DNA from: Burkholderiales bacterium
GTDB lineage: Bacteria > Pseudomonadota > Gammaproteobacteria > Burkholderiales > Usitatibacteraceae
NCBI GenBank assembly: GCA_019634955.1
Contig: JAHCAK010000024.1
Coordinates: 1-64,000 of the forward strand
Direction: 5' to 3'
DNA: 64,000 nucleotides
Both the position numbers and the translations under genes were made by a program. The notes under the pieces are model-generated. The model searched no databases, had not been told where the DNA came from, and was given only the letters and a program-made list of their open reading frames with translations. Positions 23,856 to 35,458 of the stretch are shown one piece after another (the stretch's first letter is position 1; each line of letters begins with the position of its first letter).

Positions 23856-25483
23856 GCGTGCCGCGCGCGGTCCTCGTGCTGCTCGCCCTGCTCGCCCTCT
23901 TCGTGGGCGTCGACAACATGCAGCGCCCGCTCGCGCATCCCGACGAGGGCCGCTACTCGGAGATCTCGCGCGAGATGGCCGCGACCGGCGACTGGGTGAC
24001 GCCGCGCCTCAACGGCATCAAGTACTTCGAGAAGCCGCCGCTGCAGTACTGGGCGAGCGCCGCCGCCTTCCGGCTCTTCGGCGAGAGCCCCTTCACGGCG
24101 CGGATCTACACCGCGCTCGCGGGCCTGCTCGCGCTCGTCGCCGTGGGCTACACGGCCCGGCGCCTCGCGGGGCGCGACGCGGCGCTTCTCGCCGTCGGGG
24201 TGCTGCTCTCCAGCCCGTACTTCCTCGGCATGGGCGGCGTGGTGACGCTCGACATGGGGCTCACCGCCTGGACCACGGTCGCGGTCTGCGCGTTCCTCCT
24301 CGCGGCGGCGGGCCCGCCCGGGGAGCGCCGCCGCTGGATGCTCATCGCCTGGGCCGGGATGGCGCTCGCGGTGCTCTCGAAGGGCCTCATCGGGATCGTG
24401 TTCCCCGCGGCCGCCGTCTTCCTGCACTGCCTCGTCCACCGCGACTGGCGGCTGCTCGCGCGGCTGGAGTGGGCGCGCGGGGCGGCGCTCTTCCTCGCCA
24501 TCACGGTGCCGTGGTTCGTGCTGGTGTCGGCCGCGAACCCCGAGTTCCCGCGGTTCTTCTTCGTCCACGAGCACTTCGAGCGCTTCCTCACGAAGACCCA
24601 CCGCCGCGAGGAGCCGTGGTGGTACTTCTGGCCCATCCTCTTCGCGGGTTTCCTGCCGTGGATGCTCGCGCTCGTGCCGGCGGCCGTCGAGGGCTGGCGG
24701 CGGGAAGCGGCGGCGGCCGGCTTCCCCTGGCGGCGCTTCGCGCTGCTGTGGTCGGGCTTCATCCTGCTCTTCTTTTCCGCCTCGGGCTCCAAGCTCCCCG
24801 CCTACATCCTGCCGGTCTTCCCCGTCTTCGCCCTCGTCCTGGGCGACTGGCTCGCGCGGGCCGAGGCGCGGCGGCTGTGGAAGATGGTGGCGATCGTCGC
24901 GCCCCTCCTCGCGGTCGCCATCGCCTTCGCCTGGGGCGCGCCGGAGCGCGCGAGGAACGCCTGGACGCGCGAGCTGTACGCGGCCGCGCGGCCGTGGATC
25001 CTCGCCGGGCTCGCCGTGCTGGCGGTCACGCTCGCCGCCGCCGCCCTGCGGCTTCGCGCCGGCCGCAAGGCGGGCGCCCTCGCCGCGATCGTCGCGGCCT
25101 CCCTCCTCTTCATCGACTTCGTCGAGGACGGCTACGAGCGGCTGGCCCCGCGCCAGTCCGGCTTCCAGGTGGCCGAGACCATCCGCCGGGAGGCGCCGCC
25201 TGGCGCGCGCGTGTACTCCGTGGGTCTCTACGACCAGACGGTCCCCTTCTACCTCGGGCGCACCGTGACGCTCGTGGCCTACGTCGACGAGTTCGAGATG
25301 GGCCTGCGGCTGGAGCCCGGCCGCGCCATCCCGACGCTCGAGGCGTTCGCGGCCGACTGGGTGCGGCCGGGGAGCGCCGTCGCTATAATCCACCCCGACA
25401 CCTACGAGACGCTCTCCACCCGGGGCCTCGCGATGACCCTCCTGCACCGCGACGAGCGGCGCATCCTCGTCCGCAAGCCGTGA
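23852..25483 (+). CDS. arnT: ArnT-like lipid A glycosyltransferase (GT-C fold)
   Basis: The 543-residue polytopic protein has the GT-C/PMT family layout: after the first helix a periplasmic loop HPDEGRYSEISREM containing the acidic catalytic residues, followed by the KYFEKPPLQYW motif, then ten or more membrane helices and a soluble periplasmic C-terminal domain. ArnT proteins transfer 4-amino-4-deoxy-L-arabinose from undecaprenyl phosphate to lipid A. The five genes that follow are Arn-pathway homologues, which supports this assignment. The start is GTG overlapping the Smr gene stop. Confidence 0.85.
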
Positions 25484-25851
25484 ACGCCGCGAGCTTCTCC
25501 CTGGTGCTCGCCGGCGTGCTGCTCAACGCCGCCGCCCAGCTGCTCCTCAAGGCCGGCACGAACCGCATCGGCGAGTTCGCCTTCACCCTCGGCAACGTCG
25601 TGCCCGTGGGGCTCAAGGTTGCCGCGAGCCCCTTCGTGCTCGGCGGCCTCGCGTGCTACGCGGTGAGCGTCGTGGTATGGATCATGGCGCTGTCGCGCGT
25701 GCCGGTGTCGGTGGCCTACCCGATGCTCTCGATCGGCTACATCGTGAACGCCTTCGCGGCCTGGGCGCTCTTCGGCGAGTCGGTCACGGCGCAGAAGCTC
25801 GCGGGCATCGGCTTCATCGTGGTGGGCGTCTGGCTGGTGGCGAGATCGTGA
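25480..25851 (+). CDS. arnE: ArnE/ArnF-like small multidrug-resistance-type flippase subunit
   Basis: The 123-residue four-helix protein of the SMR/EamA fold has LLNAAAQLLLKAG in helix 1 (the usual acidic residue of SMR pumps is replaced, as in ArnE/F) and VPVSVAYPMLSIGYIVNAFAA-type helix 4. In E. coli an ArnE-ArnF heterodimer flips Ara4N-undecaprenyl phosphate to the periplasm; here only one subunit gene is in the cluster, so it may act as a homodimer. It starts with GTG overlapping the arnT-like stop. Confidence 0.8.
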   Translation: MNAASFSLVLAGVLLNAAAQLLLKAGTNRIGEFAFTLGNVVPVGLKVAASPFVLGGLACYAVSVVVWIMALSRVPVSVAYPMLSIGYIVNAFAAWALFGESVTAQKLAGIGFIVVGVWLVARS

Positions 25852-27011
25852 ACGACCGCGCCCGGGACCCGGCCACAGCCCTGCCCTTCCTGCCCTTCGC
25901 GCGGCCCGTGATCGACGAGGCGATGATCGCCGTCGTCGGCGACACCCTCCGCAGCCGCTGGATCGCGAGCGGGCCCCAGGTGGCGGCCTTCGAGAAGGCG
26001 CTCTCGGAGCATGTGGGCGGCCGGCCCGTGCGCACCTTCACGTCGGCCACCGGGGCCATGGAGGTCGCGCTGGCGCTGCTCGGGATCGGGCCCGGCGACG
26101 AGGTGGTCACGCCGGCGCAGAGCTTCTTCGCCTCGGCCAACGTGATCGCCCGCGCCGGCGCGCGCGCGGTGTTCGTCGACGTGGACCTCGCCACGCGCAA
26201 CGTCGACCTCGCGGCCGCGGCGGCGGCCGTGACGCCGCGGACGCGGGCGCTGCTGCCCGTCCACTTCAACGCGCCCCTCGATCCCGCGGCGCTCGCCGCC
26301 TTCCGGGCGCGCCACGGCGTGAGGATCCTGGAGGACGCGGCGCTCGCGATCGGCTCGCGCGCAGGCGGCCGCCCCGTCGGCGCGACGGGCGACCTCGTCT
26401 CCTTCAGCTTCCACCCCAACAAGAACATGACGACCATCGAGGGCGGCGCCCTCGTGGTGAACGACGCGGCCGAGGCCGCCGCCGCCGAGCGGCTGCGCTT
26501 TCACGGCATCGCGCGGCTCCCCGACGGCACGCGCGACGTCGAGGTGGCGGGCGGCAAGTACAACCTCTCCGACGTCTCGGCGCGGCTGGGCCTCGCGCAG
26601 CTCGCGCGCCTGGCCGAATGGTGCGCCGAGCGCGAGCGCCTGGCGATGCGCTACTTCGACTGCCTCGCGGGCGACGACCTGCTCACGCCGGAGCGGCTCC
26701 CGCCCCGCGACAATCCCGGGCACAGCTGGAACATGTTCACGGTGCTGCTCCCGCTGGGCGACATGGCGCTCACGCGAAAGGGCTTCATGGAGGCGATGCA
26801 GCGCGAGGGCATCGGCACCGGGCTCTCCTACGAGGCCATCCACCTCGCCACCTACTGGCGCGCGCAGGGCTGGCGCGAGGGCCAGTTCCCCGTGGCCGAG
26901 CGCATCGGGCGCGAGACGGTGACCCTCCCGCTCTACCCCGGGATGGCCGACGCCGACGTCGAGCGCGTGTGCGTGGCGCTCGCGCGCGTCATCCGCTCGC
27001 GCCCCGCCTGA
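25848..27011 (+). CDS. arnB: DegT/DnrJ/EryC1-family aminotransferase (ArnB-like)
   Basis: The 387-residue PLP enzyme of the sugar aminotransferase family has the PLP-phosphate region SATGAMEVAL, EDAALAIGS with the ring-stacking Asp, and the Schiff-base Lys192 in SFHPNKNMTTIEGG. In context it should convert UDP-Ara4O to UDP-Ara4N using glutamate. The start is GTG overlapping the flippase gene stop by 4 bp. Other sugar-aminotransferase specificities are possible, but the neighbours favour the Ara4N pathway. Confidence 0.85.
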   Translation: MNDRARDPATALPFLPFARPVIDEAMIAVVGDTLRSRWIASGPQVAAFEKALSEHVGGRPVRTFTSATGAMEVALALLGIGPGDEVVTPAQSFFASANVIARAGARAVFVDVDLATRNVDLAAAAAAVTPRTRALLPVHFNAPLDPAALAAFRARHGVRILEDAALAIGSRAGGRPVGATGDLVSFSFHPNKNMTTIEGGALVVNDAAEAAAAERLRFHGIARLPDGTRDVEVAGGKYNLSDVSARLGLAQLARLAEWCAERERLAMRYFDCLAGDDLLTPERLPPRDNPGHSWNMFTVLLPLGDMALTRKGFMEAMQREGIGTGLSYEAIHLATYWRAQGWREGQFPVAERIGRETVTLPLYPGMADADVERVCVALARVIRSRPA

Positions 27012-27015
27012 GGCC

Positions 27016-27963
27016 ATGGGCGCCCCGGTCCTCTCCGTCGTGATCCCCGTCTACAACGAGGAGGCGGTGCTTCCCGCGCTCTTCGCGCGCCTCTACCCGG
27101 CGCTCGACGCCCTCGGCTGCAGCTACGAGATCGTGTTCGTGAACGACGGCAGCCGCGACCGCTCGCCGGCGCTGCTGCGCAGCCAGTTCCAGGCCCGCCC
27201 CGACGTGACGCGCGTCATCCTCTTCAACGGCAACTTCGGCCAGCACATGGCGATCATGGCCGGCTTCGAGCACTGCCGCGGCGAGCGGATCGTCACGCTG
27301 GACGCGGACCTGCAGAACCCGCCGGAGGAGATCGCGAAGCTGCTGGCGAAGATGGACGAGGGCCACGACTACGTGGGCTCGATCCGTCTCATGCGCCAGG
27401 ACGTCGCCTGGCGCCGGGTGGCCTCGAAGGCCATGAACCGCCTGCGCGAGCGGCTGACCCACATCCGCATGACCGACCAGGGCTGCATGCTGCGCGCCTA
27501 CAGCCGGCCCATCGTGGACGCCATCCGCTCCTCGCGAGAGGTGAGCACCTATATCCCGGCGCTCGCCTACTCCTTCGCGCACAACCCGGCGGAAGTGGAG
27601 GTCGCGCACGAGGAGCGCGCGGCCGGCGAGTCCAAGTACTCCCTCTACAAGCTCATCCGCCTCAACTTCGACCTCGTGACCGGGTTTTCCGTGGTGCCGC
27701 TGCAGCTCTTCTCGCTCTTCGGGATCGGCGTCTCCATCGTCGCGCTCGCGGCCTACTTCGTGGTCATCCTCAAGCGCATCCTGGCCGGCGAGGGCAACGG
27801 CCTGTGGGTCATCTGGGACCGCGACATCCTCGCCTTCTTCCTCATCGGCGTGCTCCTCTTCGGCCTGGGGCTCGTGGGCGAGTACGTCGGCCGCATCTAC
27901 CAGCAGGTGCGCGAGCGGCCGCGCTTCCTCGTGCAGGCCATCCTCGAGCAGCGCGAAGAGTGA
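27016..27963 (+). CDS. arnC: Undecaprenyl-phosphate Ara4FN transferase (ArnC-like GT2)
   Basis: The 315-residue GT2-family transferase has an N-terminal GT-A domain ([20 protein letters not shown], the DXD-like [13 protein letters not shown]) and two C-terminal membrane helices (about residues 230-255 and 268-295). It should move the formylated aminoarabinose from UDP to undecaprenyl phosphate on the cytoplasmic face. DPM1-type dolichol-phosphate mannosyltransferase homologues look similar, but the pathway neighbours settle the likely role. It begins four bases after the aminotransferase stop and overlaps the next gene by 4 bp. Confidence 0.87.
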   Translation: MGAPVLSVVIPVYNEEAVLPALFARLYPALDALGCSYEIVFVNDGSRDRSPALLRSQFQARPDVTRVILFNGNFGQHMAIMAGFEHCRGERIVTLDADLQNPPEEIAKLLAKMDEGHDYVGSIRLMRQDVAWRRVASKAMNRLRERLTHIRMTDQGCMLRAYSRPIVDAIRSSREVSTYIPALAYSFAHNPAEVEVAHEERAAGESKYSLYKLIRLNFDLVTGFSVVPLQLFSLFGIGVSIVALAAYFVVILKRILAGEGNGLWVIWDRDILAFFLIGVLLFGLGLVGEYVGRIYQQVRERPRFLVQAILEQREE

Positions 27964-28946
27964 GCGCCACCGCCGTCGTCTTCGCCTACCACGACGTGGG
28001 CTGCCGCTGCCTTTCCGCCGTGATGGCGGCGGGCGTGCGCGTCGCGCTCGTCGTGACCCACCGCGACGACCCCGGCGAGACGATCTGGTTCGCGAGCGTC
28101 GAGCGCCTCGCCCGCGAGGCGGGCCTGGAGGTCGCGATGCCCGACGACCCCGACGACCCGACCTTCGTCGCCCGGCTCGCCGCCCTCGCCCCGGATTTCC
28201 TCTTCTCGTTCTACTACCGCCGGATGCTCTCCCCCGCGGTGCTCGCGACGGCCCGGCGCGGCGCATTCAACATGCACGGCTCGCTCCTGCCGAAGTACCG
28301 CGGCCGCGTGCCGGTGAACTGGGCGGTCCTGCGCGGCGAGCGCGAGACGGGGGCGACGCTGCACGAGATGGTGGCGAAGCCCGACGCCGGCGCGATCGTC
28401 GGGCAGGAGGCGGTGCCCATCGGCGAGAACGACACGGCGGCCGAGGTCTTCGCGCGCGTGACCGGCGCCGCCGGCCGCGTGCTCGAGCGTGCCCTGCCGG
28501 CACTGCTGGCCGGCACGGCGACGCCCGTGCCGCAGGACCTCGCGGCGGGCAGCTACTTCGGCGGCCGGCGCCCCGAGGACGGGCGCATCGACTGGGCGAG
28601 GCCCGCGCGGGAGGTGCACGACCTCGTGCGCGCCGTGGCGCCTCCCTACCCCGGCGCTTTCACGACGCTGGGCGGCAGGACGGTGCGCGTGCTGCGCACC
28701 TGGTGGTCCCAGCCCCCGGCGCTCCCCGCGGCGCCGCCCGGGTCGACCGCCGCGGCCGGGGGCCGCGCCTGGGCGTGCTGCGGCGACGGCCGCTGGCTCG
28801 AGATCCGCGCGATCCAGCTGGAGGGCGAGCCGCCCCTCGAAGGCGCCGCGCTCGTCGCGCGCTTTGCCGCCGGCTCGGCCGGCATGGGACAATCCGGTTC
28901 CGGCGCCGACCGCGCGCCGGCCCCCGCCAAAAGCACCCCATCATGA
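27960..28946 (+). CDS. arnA: UDP-Ara4N formyltransferase (stand-alone ArnA N-terminal domain)
   Basis: This 328-residue protein matches the formyltransferase half of E. coli ArnA: HDVGC near the N-terminus, the catalytic Asn/His in [19 protein letters not shown] and the Asp in [11 protein letters not shown]. It transfers a formyl group from 10-formyl-THF to UDP-Ara4N. In E. coli this domain is fused to the decarboxylase; here the decarboxylase is the next gene, joined by a 4-bp ATGA overlap. The C-terminal 25 residues are low-complexity Gly/Ala/Pro. The start is GTG. Confidence 0.87.
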   Translation: MSATAVVFAYHDVGCRCLSAVMAAGVRVALVVTHRDDPGETIWFASVERLAREAGLEVAMPDDPDDPTFVARLAALAPDFLFSFYYRRMLSPAVLATARRGAFNMHGSLLPKYRGRVPVNWAVLRGERETGATLHEMVAKPDAGAIVGQEAVPIGENDTAAEVFARVTGAAGRVLERALPALLAGTATPVPQDLAAGSYFGGRRPEDGRIDWARPAREVHDLVRAVAPPYPGAFTTLGGRTVRVLRTWWSQPPALPAAPPGSTAAAGGRAWACCGDGRWLEIRAIQLEGEPPLEGAALVARFAAGSAGMGQSGSGADRAPAPAKSTPS

Positions 28947-29989
28947 CCCAGCGCATCTGCATCCTCGGCGTGAACGGCTTCATCGGCCACCACCTCTCGC
29001 AGAGGATCCTCGCCGACACGCCGTGGGAGGTGTACGGGATGGACATGGGCTCGGACCGCGTGGCCGACCTCCTGCCCCACCCGCGCTTCCACTTCTTCGA
29101 GGGCGACATCACCATCAACCGCGAGTGGATCGAGTACCACATCCGCAAGTGCGACGTGATCCTGCCCCTCGTGGCCATCGCCACGCCGGCGACCTACGTG
29201 CGCGAGCCGCTCAAGGTCTTCGAACTCGACTTCGAGGCGAACCTTCCCATCGTCAGGTCGTGCGTGAAGCACGGCAAGCGCATCCTCTTCCCCTCGACTT
29301 CCGAGGTTTACGGGATGTGCCGCGACGCCGAGTTCGACCCGTACGCCTCCGAGCTCGTGCTGGGCCCCATCGACAAGCAGCGCTGGATCTACTCCTGCTC
29401 CAAGCAGCTCATGGACCGCGTGATCTGGGCGTACGGCGCGATGGAGGGCCTGGACTTCACGCTCTTCCGCCCCTTCAACTGGATCGGCGCGGGGCTGGAC
29501 TCGATCCACACGCCCAAGGAGGGCTCCTCGCGCGTGATCACGCAGTTCCTGGGCCACATCGTGCGCGGCGAGCCCATCAAGCTCGTGGACGGCGGCTCCC
29601 AGAAGCGCGCCTTCACCTTCATCGACGACGGCATCGCCGCGCTCATGCGCATCATCGAGAATCCGGGCGGCGTGGCCACCGGCAGGATCTACAACATCGG
29701 CAACCCCGCCAACAACTACTCGGTGCGCGAGCTCGCCACGATGATGCTCGAGCTGGCCGCCTCCTACCCGGAATACCGCGACAACGCGGCGCGGGTGCGG
29801 ATCGTCGAGGTGAGCTCGGGCGAGTACTACGGCAAGGGCTACCAGGACGTGCAGAACCGCGTGCCGAAGATCGAGAACACGATGCGCGAGCTGGGCTGGG
29901 CGCCGAAGGTCGACATGGCCACGGCGCTGCGCCGCATCTTCGATTCCTACCGCGCCGCGATCGACGACGCGCGCGCCCTTTCCGCCTGA
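28943..29989 (+). CDS. arnA: UDP-glucuronate decarboxylase (stand-alone ArnA C-terminal domain)
   Basis: This 348-residue short-chain dehydrogenase closely follows the E. coli ArnA C-terminal half: the NAD-binding GVNGFIGHH motif, [10 protein letters not shown], the SEVYGM and YSCSK catalytic region, [12 protein letters not shown] and the late [16 protein letters not shown] stretch. It oxidises and decarboxylates UDP-glucuronate to UDP-Ara4O. Its substrate would be supplied by the Ugd encoded at 42.2-43.5 kb. The ATG overlaps the formyltransferase stop. The arnA symbol is shared because the bifunctional gene is split here. Confidence 0.9.
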   Translation: MTQRICILGVNGFIGHHLSQRILADTPWEVYGMDMGSDRVADLLPHPRFHFFEGDITINREWIEYHIRKCDVILPLVAIATPATYVREPLKVFELDFEANLPIVRSCVKHGKRILFPSTSEVYGMCRDAEFDPYASELVLGPIDKQRWIYSCSKQLMDRVIWAYGAMEGLDFTLFRPFNWIGAGLDSIHTPKEGSSRVITQFLGHIVRGEPIKLVDGGSQKRAFTFIDDGIAALMRIIENPGGVATGRIYNIGNPANNYSVRELATMMLELAASYPEYRDNAARVRIVEVSSGEYYGKGYQDVQNRVPKIENTMRELGWAPKVDMATALRRIFDSYRAAIDDARALSA

Positions 29990-29998
29990 GGCTTCCCC

Positions 29999-30493
29999 AT
30001 GGAAAACCCCGTCGTCGGCGTCGTGATGGGCTCCCAGAGCGACTGGGACGTGATGCAGCACGCGGCCAAGGTGCTCAAGGACTTCGGCGTGCCCTTCGAG
30101 GCGAAGGTGGTCTCGGCCCACCGCACGCCGGATGCGATGTTCGAGTACGCCGAGACCGCGCGCGGCCGCGGCCTGCGCTGCATCGTGGCGGGCGCCGGCG
30201 GCGCGGCGCACCTGCCGGGGATGATCGCCTCCAAGACCACGCTCCCGGTGCTGGGCGTGCCGGTGCCGTCGCGCCACCTCGCCGGCCAGGACTCGCTCTA
30301 TTCCATCGTGCAGATGCCCAAGGGCATCCCCGTGGCGACCTTCGCGATCGGCGAGGCGGGCGCGGCCAACGCCGGCCTCTTCGCCGTGAGCCTGCTCGCC
30401 GCCACCGATGCGGGGCTCGCCGGAAAGCTCTCCGACTACCGCCAGGAGCTGCGCGAGAAGGTCGCGGCCATGCAGCTCCCGGACGTGCTGTGA
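29999..30493 (+). CDS. purE: N5-carboxyaminoimidazole ribonucleotide mutase
   Basis: This 164-residue class I PurE has the [10 protein letters not shown] phosphate-binding motif, SAHRTPD with the catalytic His, and the [13 protein letters not shown] loop. It converts N5-CAIR to CAIR in purine synthesis. It starts ten bases after the decarboxylase stop and overlaps purK by 4 bp, so purine genes appear to ride on the trxB/arn transcript. Confidence 0.97.
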   Translation: MENPVVGVVMGSQSDWDVMQHAAKVLKDFGVPFEAKVVSAHRTPDAMFEYAETARGRGLRCIVAGAGGAAHLPGMIASKTTLPVLGVPVPSRHLAGQDSLYSIVQMPKGIPVATFAIGEAGAANAGLFAVSLLAATDAGLAGKLSDYRQELREKVAAMQLPDVL

Positions 30494-31626
30494 TCGCGCC
30501 CGGCGCCACGCTGGGGCTGCTCGGCGGCGGGCAGCTCGGGCGCATGTTCACGGTGGCCGCGCGCACGCTCGGCTACCGCGTCACCGTGCTCGATCCCGAC
30601 CCGCTGTCGCCCGCCGCGGAGTTCGCCACGGGCCACCTCAACACCGCCTACACGCACCCCGTCTCGCTCGCGGAGCTGGCCCAGACCTGCGCGGCCGTGA
30701 CCACGGAGTTCGAGAACGCGCCCGCCGAGGCGCTGCTCGCGCTGGCCGAGAAGACCGTCGTGCGGCCCAGCGGCAACGCCGTGGCCGTGGCGCAGGACCG
30801 CAGCCGCGAGAAGGGGTTCATCGCCGCCCACGGCCTGCCGGTGGGCCCCTGGGCGGACATCCGGGCGGAAGCCGACTTCGACGCCGCCCTCGCGAAGGTG
30901 AGGCTGCCCGCCATCCTCAAGACGGCGCGCTTCGGCTACGACGGCAAGGGCCAGGCCACCATCGCCTCTCGCGCCGACCTCGAGCGCGTCTTCGCCGAGT
31001 GGAAGCGCGTGCCCTGCGTGCTGGAGGAGCGGCTCGCCCTCGAGCTCGAGGTCTCGGTGATCCTCGCGCGGGCGGCCGACGGCGGCGTGGAGGTCTTCCC
31101 GGTCGCCGAGAACCGCCACGCCCGCGGGATCCTCGACCTCACCATCGCGCCGGCGCGCATCCCCGCGGCGCTCGCCGCCGAGGCGATGGCGCTCGCCACC
31201 CGGCTGGCGAACGCGCTGGACTACGTGGGCGTGCTCGCGGTCGAGATGTTCGTGGCGGGCGGAAGGCTCCTCGTGAACGAGATCGCGCCGCGCCCCCACA
31301 ACAGCGGCCACTACACGATCGACGCCTGCCGCACCTCGCAGTTCGAGCAGCAGGTGCGCGTGCTCTGCGGCCTGCCGCTGGGCGATCCCACGCTGCACAC
31401 GCCCGCCGTCATGGTGAACCTGCTGGGCGACATCTGGGGCGCCGGCGAGCCGCGGTGGGAGGCGGTGCTGCGCCACCCGGGCGCGCACCTGCACCTCTAC
31501 GGCAAGCGCGAGGCGAGGCCAGGCCGCAAGATGGGCCACGTGACCGTCTGCGAGCCCGACGCGGGCCGGGCGCTCGAGGTGGCGCTCGCCATCCGGCACG
31601 ACCTCGGGATCGCTGAATCCGCCTGA
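30490..31626 (+). CDS. purK: N5-carboxyaminoimidazole ribonucleotide synthetase
   Basis: This 378-residue ATP-grasp enzyme has the N-terminal LGGGQLGRM pre-ATP-grasp motif, [12 protein letters not shown] in the ATP-grasp and the [18 protein letters not shown] motif. It carboxylates AIR with bicarbonate and ATP to give the substrate of PurE. The start is GTG overlapping the purE stop (GTGA). It is the last gene of the overlapping series; the next gene begins 50 bp later. Confidence 0.97.
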   Translation: MIAPGATLGLLGGGQLGRMFTVAARTLGYRVTVLDPDPLSPAAEFATGHLNTAYTHPVSLAELAQTCAAVTTEFENAPAEALLALAEKTVVRPSGNAVAVAQDRSREKGFIAAHGLPVGPWADIRAEADFDAALAKVRLPAILKTARFGYDGKGQATIASRADLERVFAEWKRVPCVLEERLALELEVSVILARAADGGVEVFPVAENRHARGILDLTIAPARIPAALAAEAMALATRLANALDYVGVLAVEMFVAGGRLLVNEIAPRPHNSGHYTIDACRTSQFEQQVRVLCGLPLGDPTLHTPAVMVNLLGDIWGAGEPRWEAVLRHPGAHLHLYGKREARPGRKMGHVTVCEPDAGRALEVALAIRHDLGIAESA

Positions 31627-31676
31627 GCCTTCCACGCCGTCCAACGGGGACGACCACTGCCCCGGGAGCCCCCCTC

Positions 31677-32420
31677 ATGACCCGCCGCCTCGCCCTCGCC
31701 GCCACCCTCGCCACCGCAGCCGCCCTCCTCGCGCCGGGCGCCGCCCACGCCTTCCTCGGGACGACCATCGCCGCCTCCGGCAAGGTCGTCACGGAGTCGC
31801 GCGAGGCGAGCGGCTACACGGGCGTGGCCGTGTCCCTTCCCGGCACCGTCGTGGTGCGCCAGGCGGCGAACGCGCCCGTCGCCATCGAGGCCGACGACAA
31901 CCTGATGCCCGAGATCGAGACGGTGGTCGAGCGCGGCGTGCTCCGGATCCGCTTCAAGCGCAACCTCAGCGTGACCGGGCGGCCGACGATCAAGGTGCTC
32001 GTCACCAACCCGGAGATCCAGTCCCTGGCGGTCGCCGGCAGCGGCGACGTCCTGTCCGAGTCGCTCAAGACCCGCGCGATGGAGATCTCCGTCGCCGGCA
32101 GCGGCGACGTGCGGATCGCCCGCCTGGAGGCCGACTCGCTTGCCGCCTCCGTGGCCGGCAGCGGCGACGTGAAGGTCGCGGGCAAGGCCGCCGAGGTGAA
32201 GGTGAGCGTCGCCGGCTCCGGCGACGTCGAGGCCGACCGCCTCGAGGCCCGCAAGGCGAAGGTCTCCATCGCGGGTTCCGGGGACGTGTCCCTCTGGGTG
32301 GCCGAGACGCTCGACGCCTCCGTCGCCGGCAGCGGCGACATCCGCTACTACGGCGACCCGGCCCTCACGAAGAAGGTCCTCGGCTCCGGGTCGCTCAAGC
32401 GCCTCGGGCGCGCCCCTTAA
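31677..32420 (+). CDS. Exported DUF2807 (GIN-domain) beta-helix protein with GSGD repeats
   Basis: The 247-residue protein has a clear signal peptide (about residues 1-26, ending AHA-F) and a mature part made of a right-handed beta-helix. The pentapeptide GSGD(V/I) occurs six times at intervals of about 17-21 residues (from about residue 120 to 220), each at a turn after the VAGSGD-type strand. DUF2807 proteins are secreted or periplasmic and of unknown function; auto-transporter-like adhesion roles have been suggested for relatives. It is followed three bases later by mtfA. Confidence 0.82.
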   Translation: MTRRLALAATLATAAALLAPGAAHAFLGTTIAASGKVVTESREASGYTGVAVSLPGTVVVRQAANAPVAIEADDNLMPEIETVVERGVLRIRFKRNLSVTGRPTIKVLVTNPEIQSLAVAGSGDVLSESLKTRAMEISVAGSGDVRIARLEADSLAASVAGSGDVKVAGKAAEVKVSVAGSGDVEADRLEARKAKVSIAGSGDVSLWVAETLDASVAGSGDIRYYGDPALTKKVLGSGSLKRLGRAP

Positions 32421-32423
32421 GGC

Positions 32424-33233
32424 ATGCCCGGCTGGTTCCGCCCCCGGGAACCCAGGGCCGAGCCCATCGACGAGGGGCTCTGGGAGAGCGCCACCTTCCC
32501 CTACCTGTTCATGCGCGGCCTCGCGCCGGCCGACTCGGAGCGGCTGCGCGCGCTGGCCTCGCAGTTCCTCGCGCGCAAGCACTTCTCCGCCACGCACGGC
32601 CTGGAGCTCACGCCGTTCATGCGCGTGCAGGTGGCCGCCCAGGCCTGCATCCTGGTGCTGGAGCTGGGCATCGGCTGGTACGACGGGTGGACCGAGGTCA
32701 TCGTGTACCCCGGCCAGTTCGCGCCCGAGCGCGAGGTGGTCGACGAGGCGGGGGTCGTCCACCTGGTGAACGACCCCATGGCGGGCGAGGCCTGGCTGGG
32801 CGGCCCGGTGATCCTCTCCTACGAGGATGTCGCCCTCACGAGCGACGAGGAAGCGCGGGTGGCCGGCTACAACGTCGTCATCCACGAGTTCGCGCACAAG
32901 CTCGACATGCTCAGTGGCGACCCCAACGGCTTCCCGCCGCTGCACGAGGGGATGTCGCCGGCCGCCTGGCGCGACGCCTTCCGGGACGCCTACGGGGATT
33001 TCTGCCGGCGCGTGGACGAGGCCGACGCCCTGGCAGAGCGCGATGGCGGAGCCGCCCTCGACGCGCTGCCGATCGACCCGTACGCGGCCGAGAGCCCTTC
33101 GGAGTTCTTCGCGGTGGTGTCCGAGGCGTTCTTCGAGACGCCCGAATGGCTGCAGCCCGCCTACCCGGCGGTCTACGGGCAGCTGCGGCTCTTCTATCGG
33201 CAGGACCCCCTCGCCCGGCTCCCGGCCGGCTAG
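32424..33233 (+). CDS. mtfA: MtfA-type zinc peptidase (Mlc titration factor family)
   Basis: This 269-residue cytosolic metalloprotein has the zinc motif HEFAH (His154, Glu155, His158) and a downstream ESPSEFFAVVSEAFFE helix bringing the third ligand. E. coli MtfA binds the glucose repressor Mlc and has aminopeptidase activity; whether an Mlc exists here cannot be told. It starts three bases after the DUF2807 stop, so the two are probably one transcript. It converges with the small membrane protein gene. Confidence 0.9.
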   Translation: MPGWFRPREPRAEPIDEGLWESATFPYLFMRGLAPADSERLRALASQFLARKHFSATHGLELTPFMRVQVAAQACILVLELGIGWYDGWTEVIVYPGQFAPEREVVDEAGVVHLVNDPMAGEAWLGGPVILSYEDVALTSDEEARVAGYNVVIHEFAHKLDMLSGDPNGFPPLHEGMSPAAWRDAFRDAYGDFCRRVDEADALAERDGGAALDALPIDPYAAESPSEFFAVVSEAFFETPEWLQPAYPAVYGQLRLFYRQDPLARLPAG

Positions 33234-33255
33234 GGGCTTGGCGGGCGCGGGCCCG

Positions 33256-33393
33256 TCAGAGGAAGAGGACGGCGGGGAAGACGGCGATCGCCAGCACGAT
33301 CAGGATCCACTCGCAGTTCCAGCGCTTCAGGTGGCCCGTGTAGTGCAGGATGATCGCGGCGATGGCGAATACGTAGAAGGCGGCAAGAAGCAT
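33256..33393 (-). CDS. 45-residue hydrophobic membrane protein
   Basis: A short reading frame from ATG at 33393 to TGA at 33256 encodes two hydrophobic segments (MLLAAFYVFAIAAIILHY and WILIVLAIAVFPAVLFL) separated by TGHLKRWNCE, giving a two-helix hairpin. A purine-rich AGGGGA site lies about five bases upstream. It is the next minus-strand gene after glnB, 51 bp away. Small two-helix proteins can tune larger membrane complexes, but nothing here identifies the partner. Confidence 0.6.
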   Translation of the reverse strand: MLLAAFYVFAIAAIILHYTGHLKRWNCEWILIVLAIAVFPAVLFL

Positions 33394-33444
33394 TCTTTTC
33401 CCCTGATTTTGCCGGTGAGGATAGCAGGAATGGGCCGGGGGGGC

Positions 33445-35449
<2,005 letters not shown>

Positions 35450-35458
35450 CCGCCCCCC

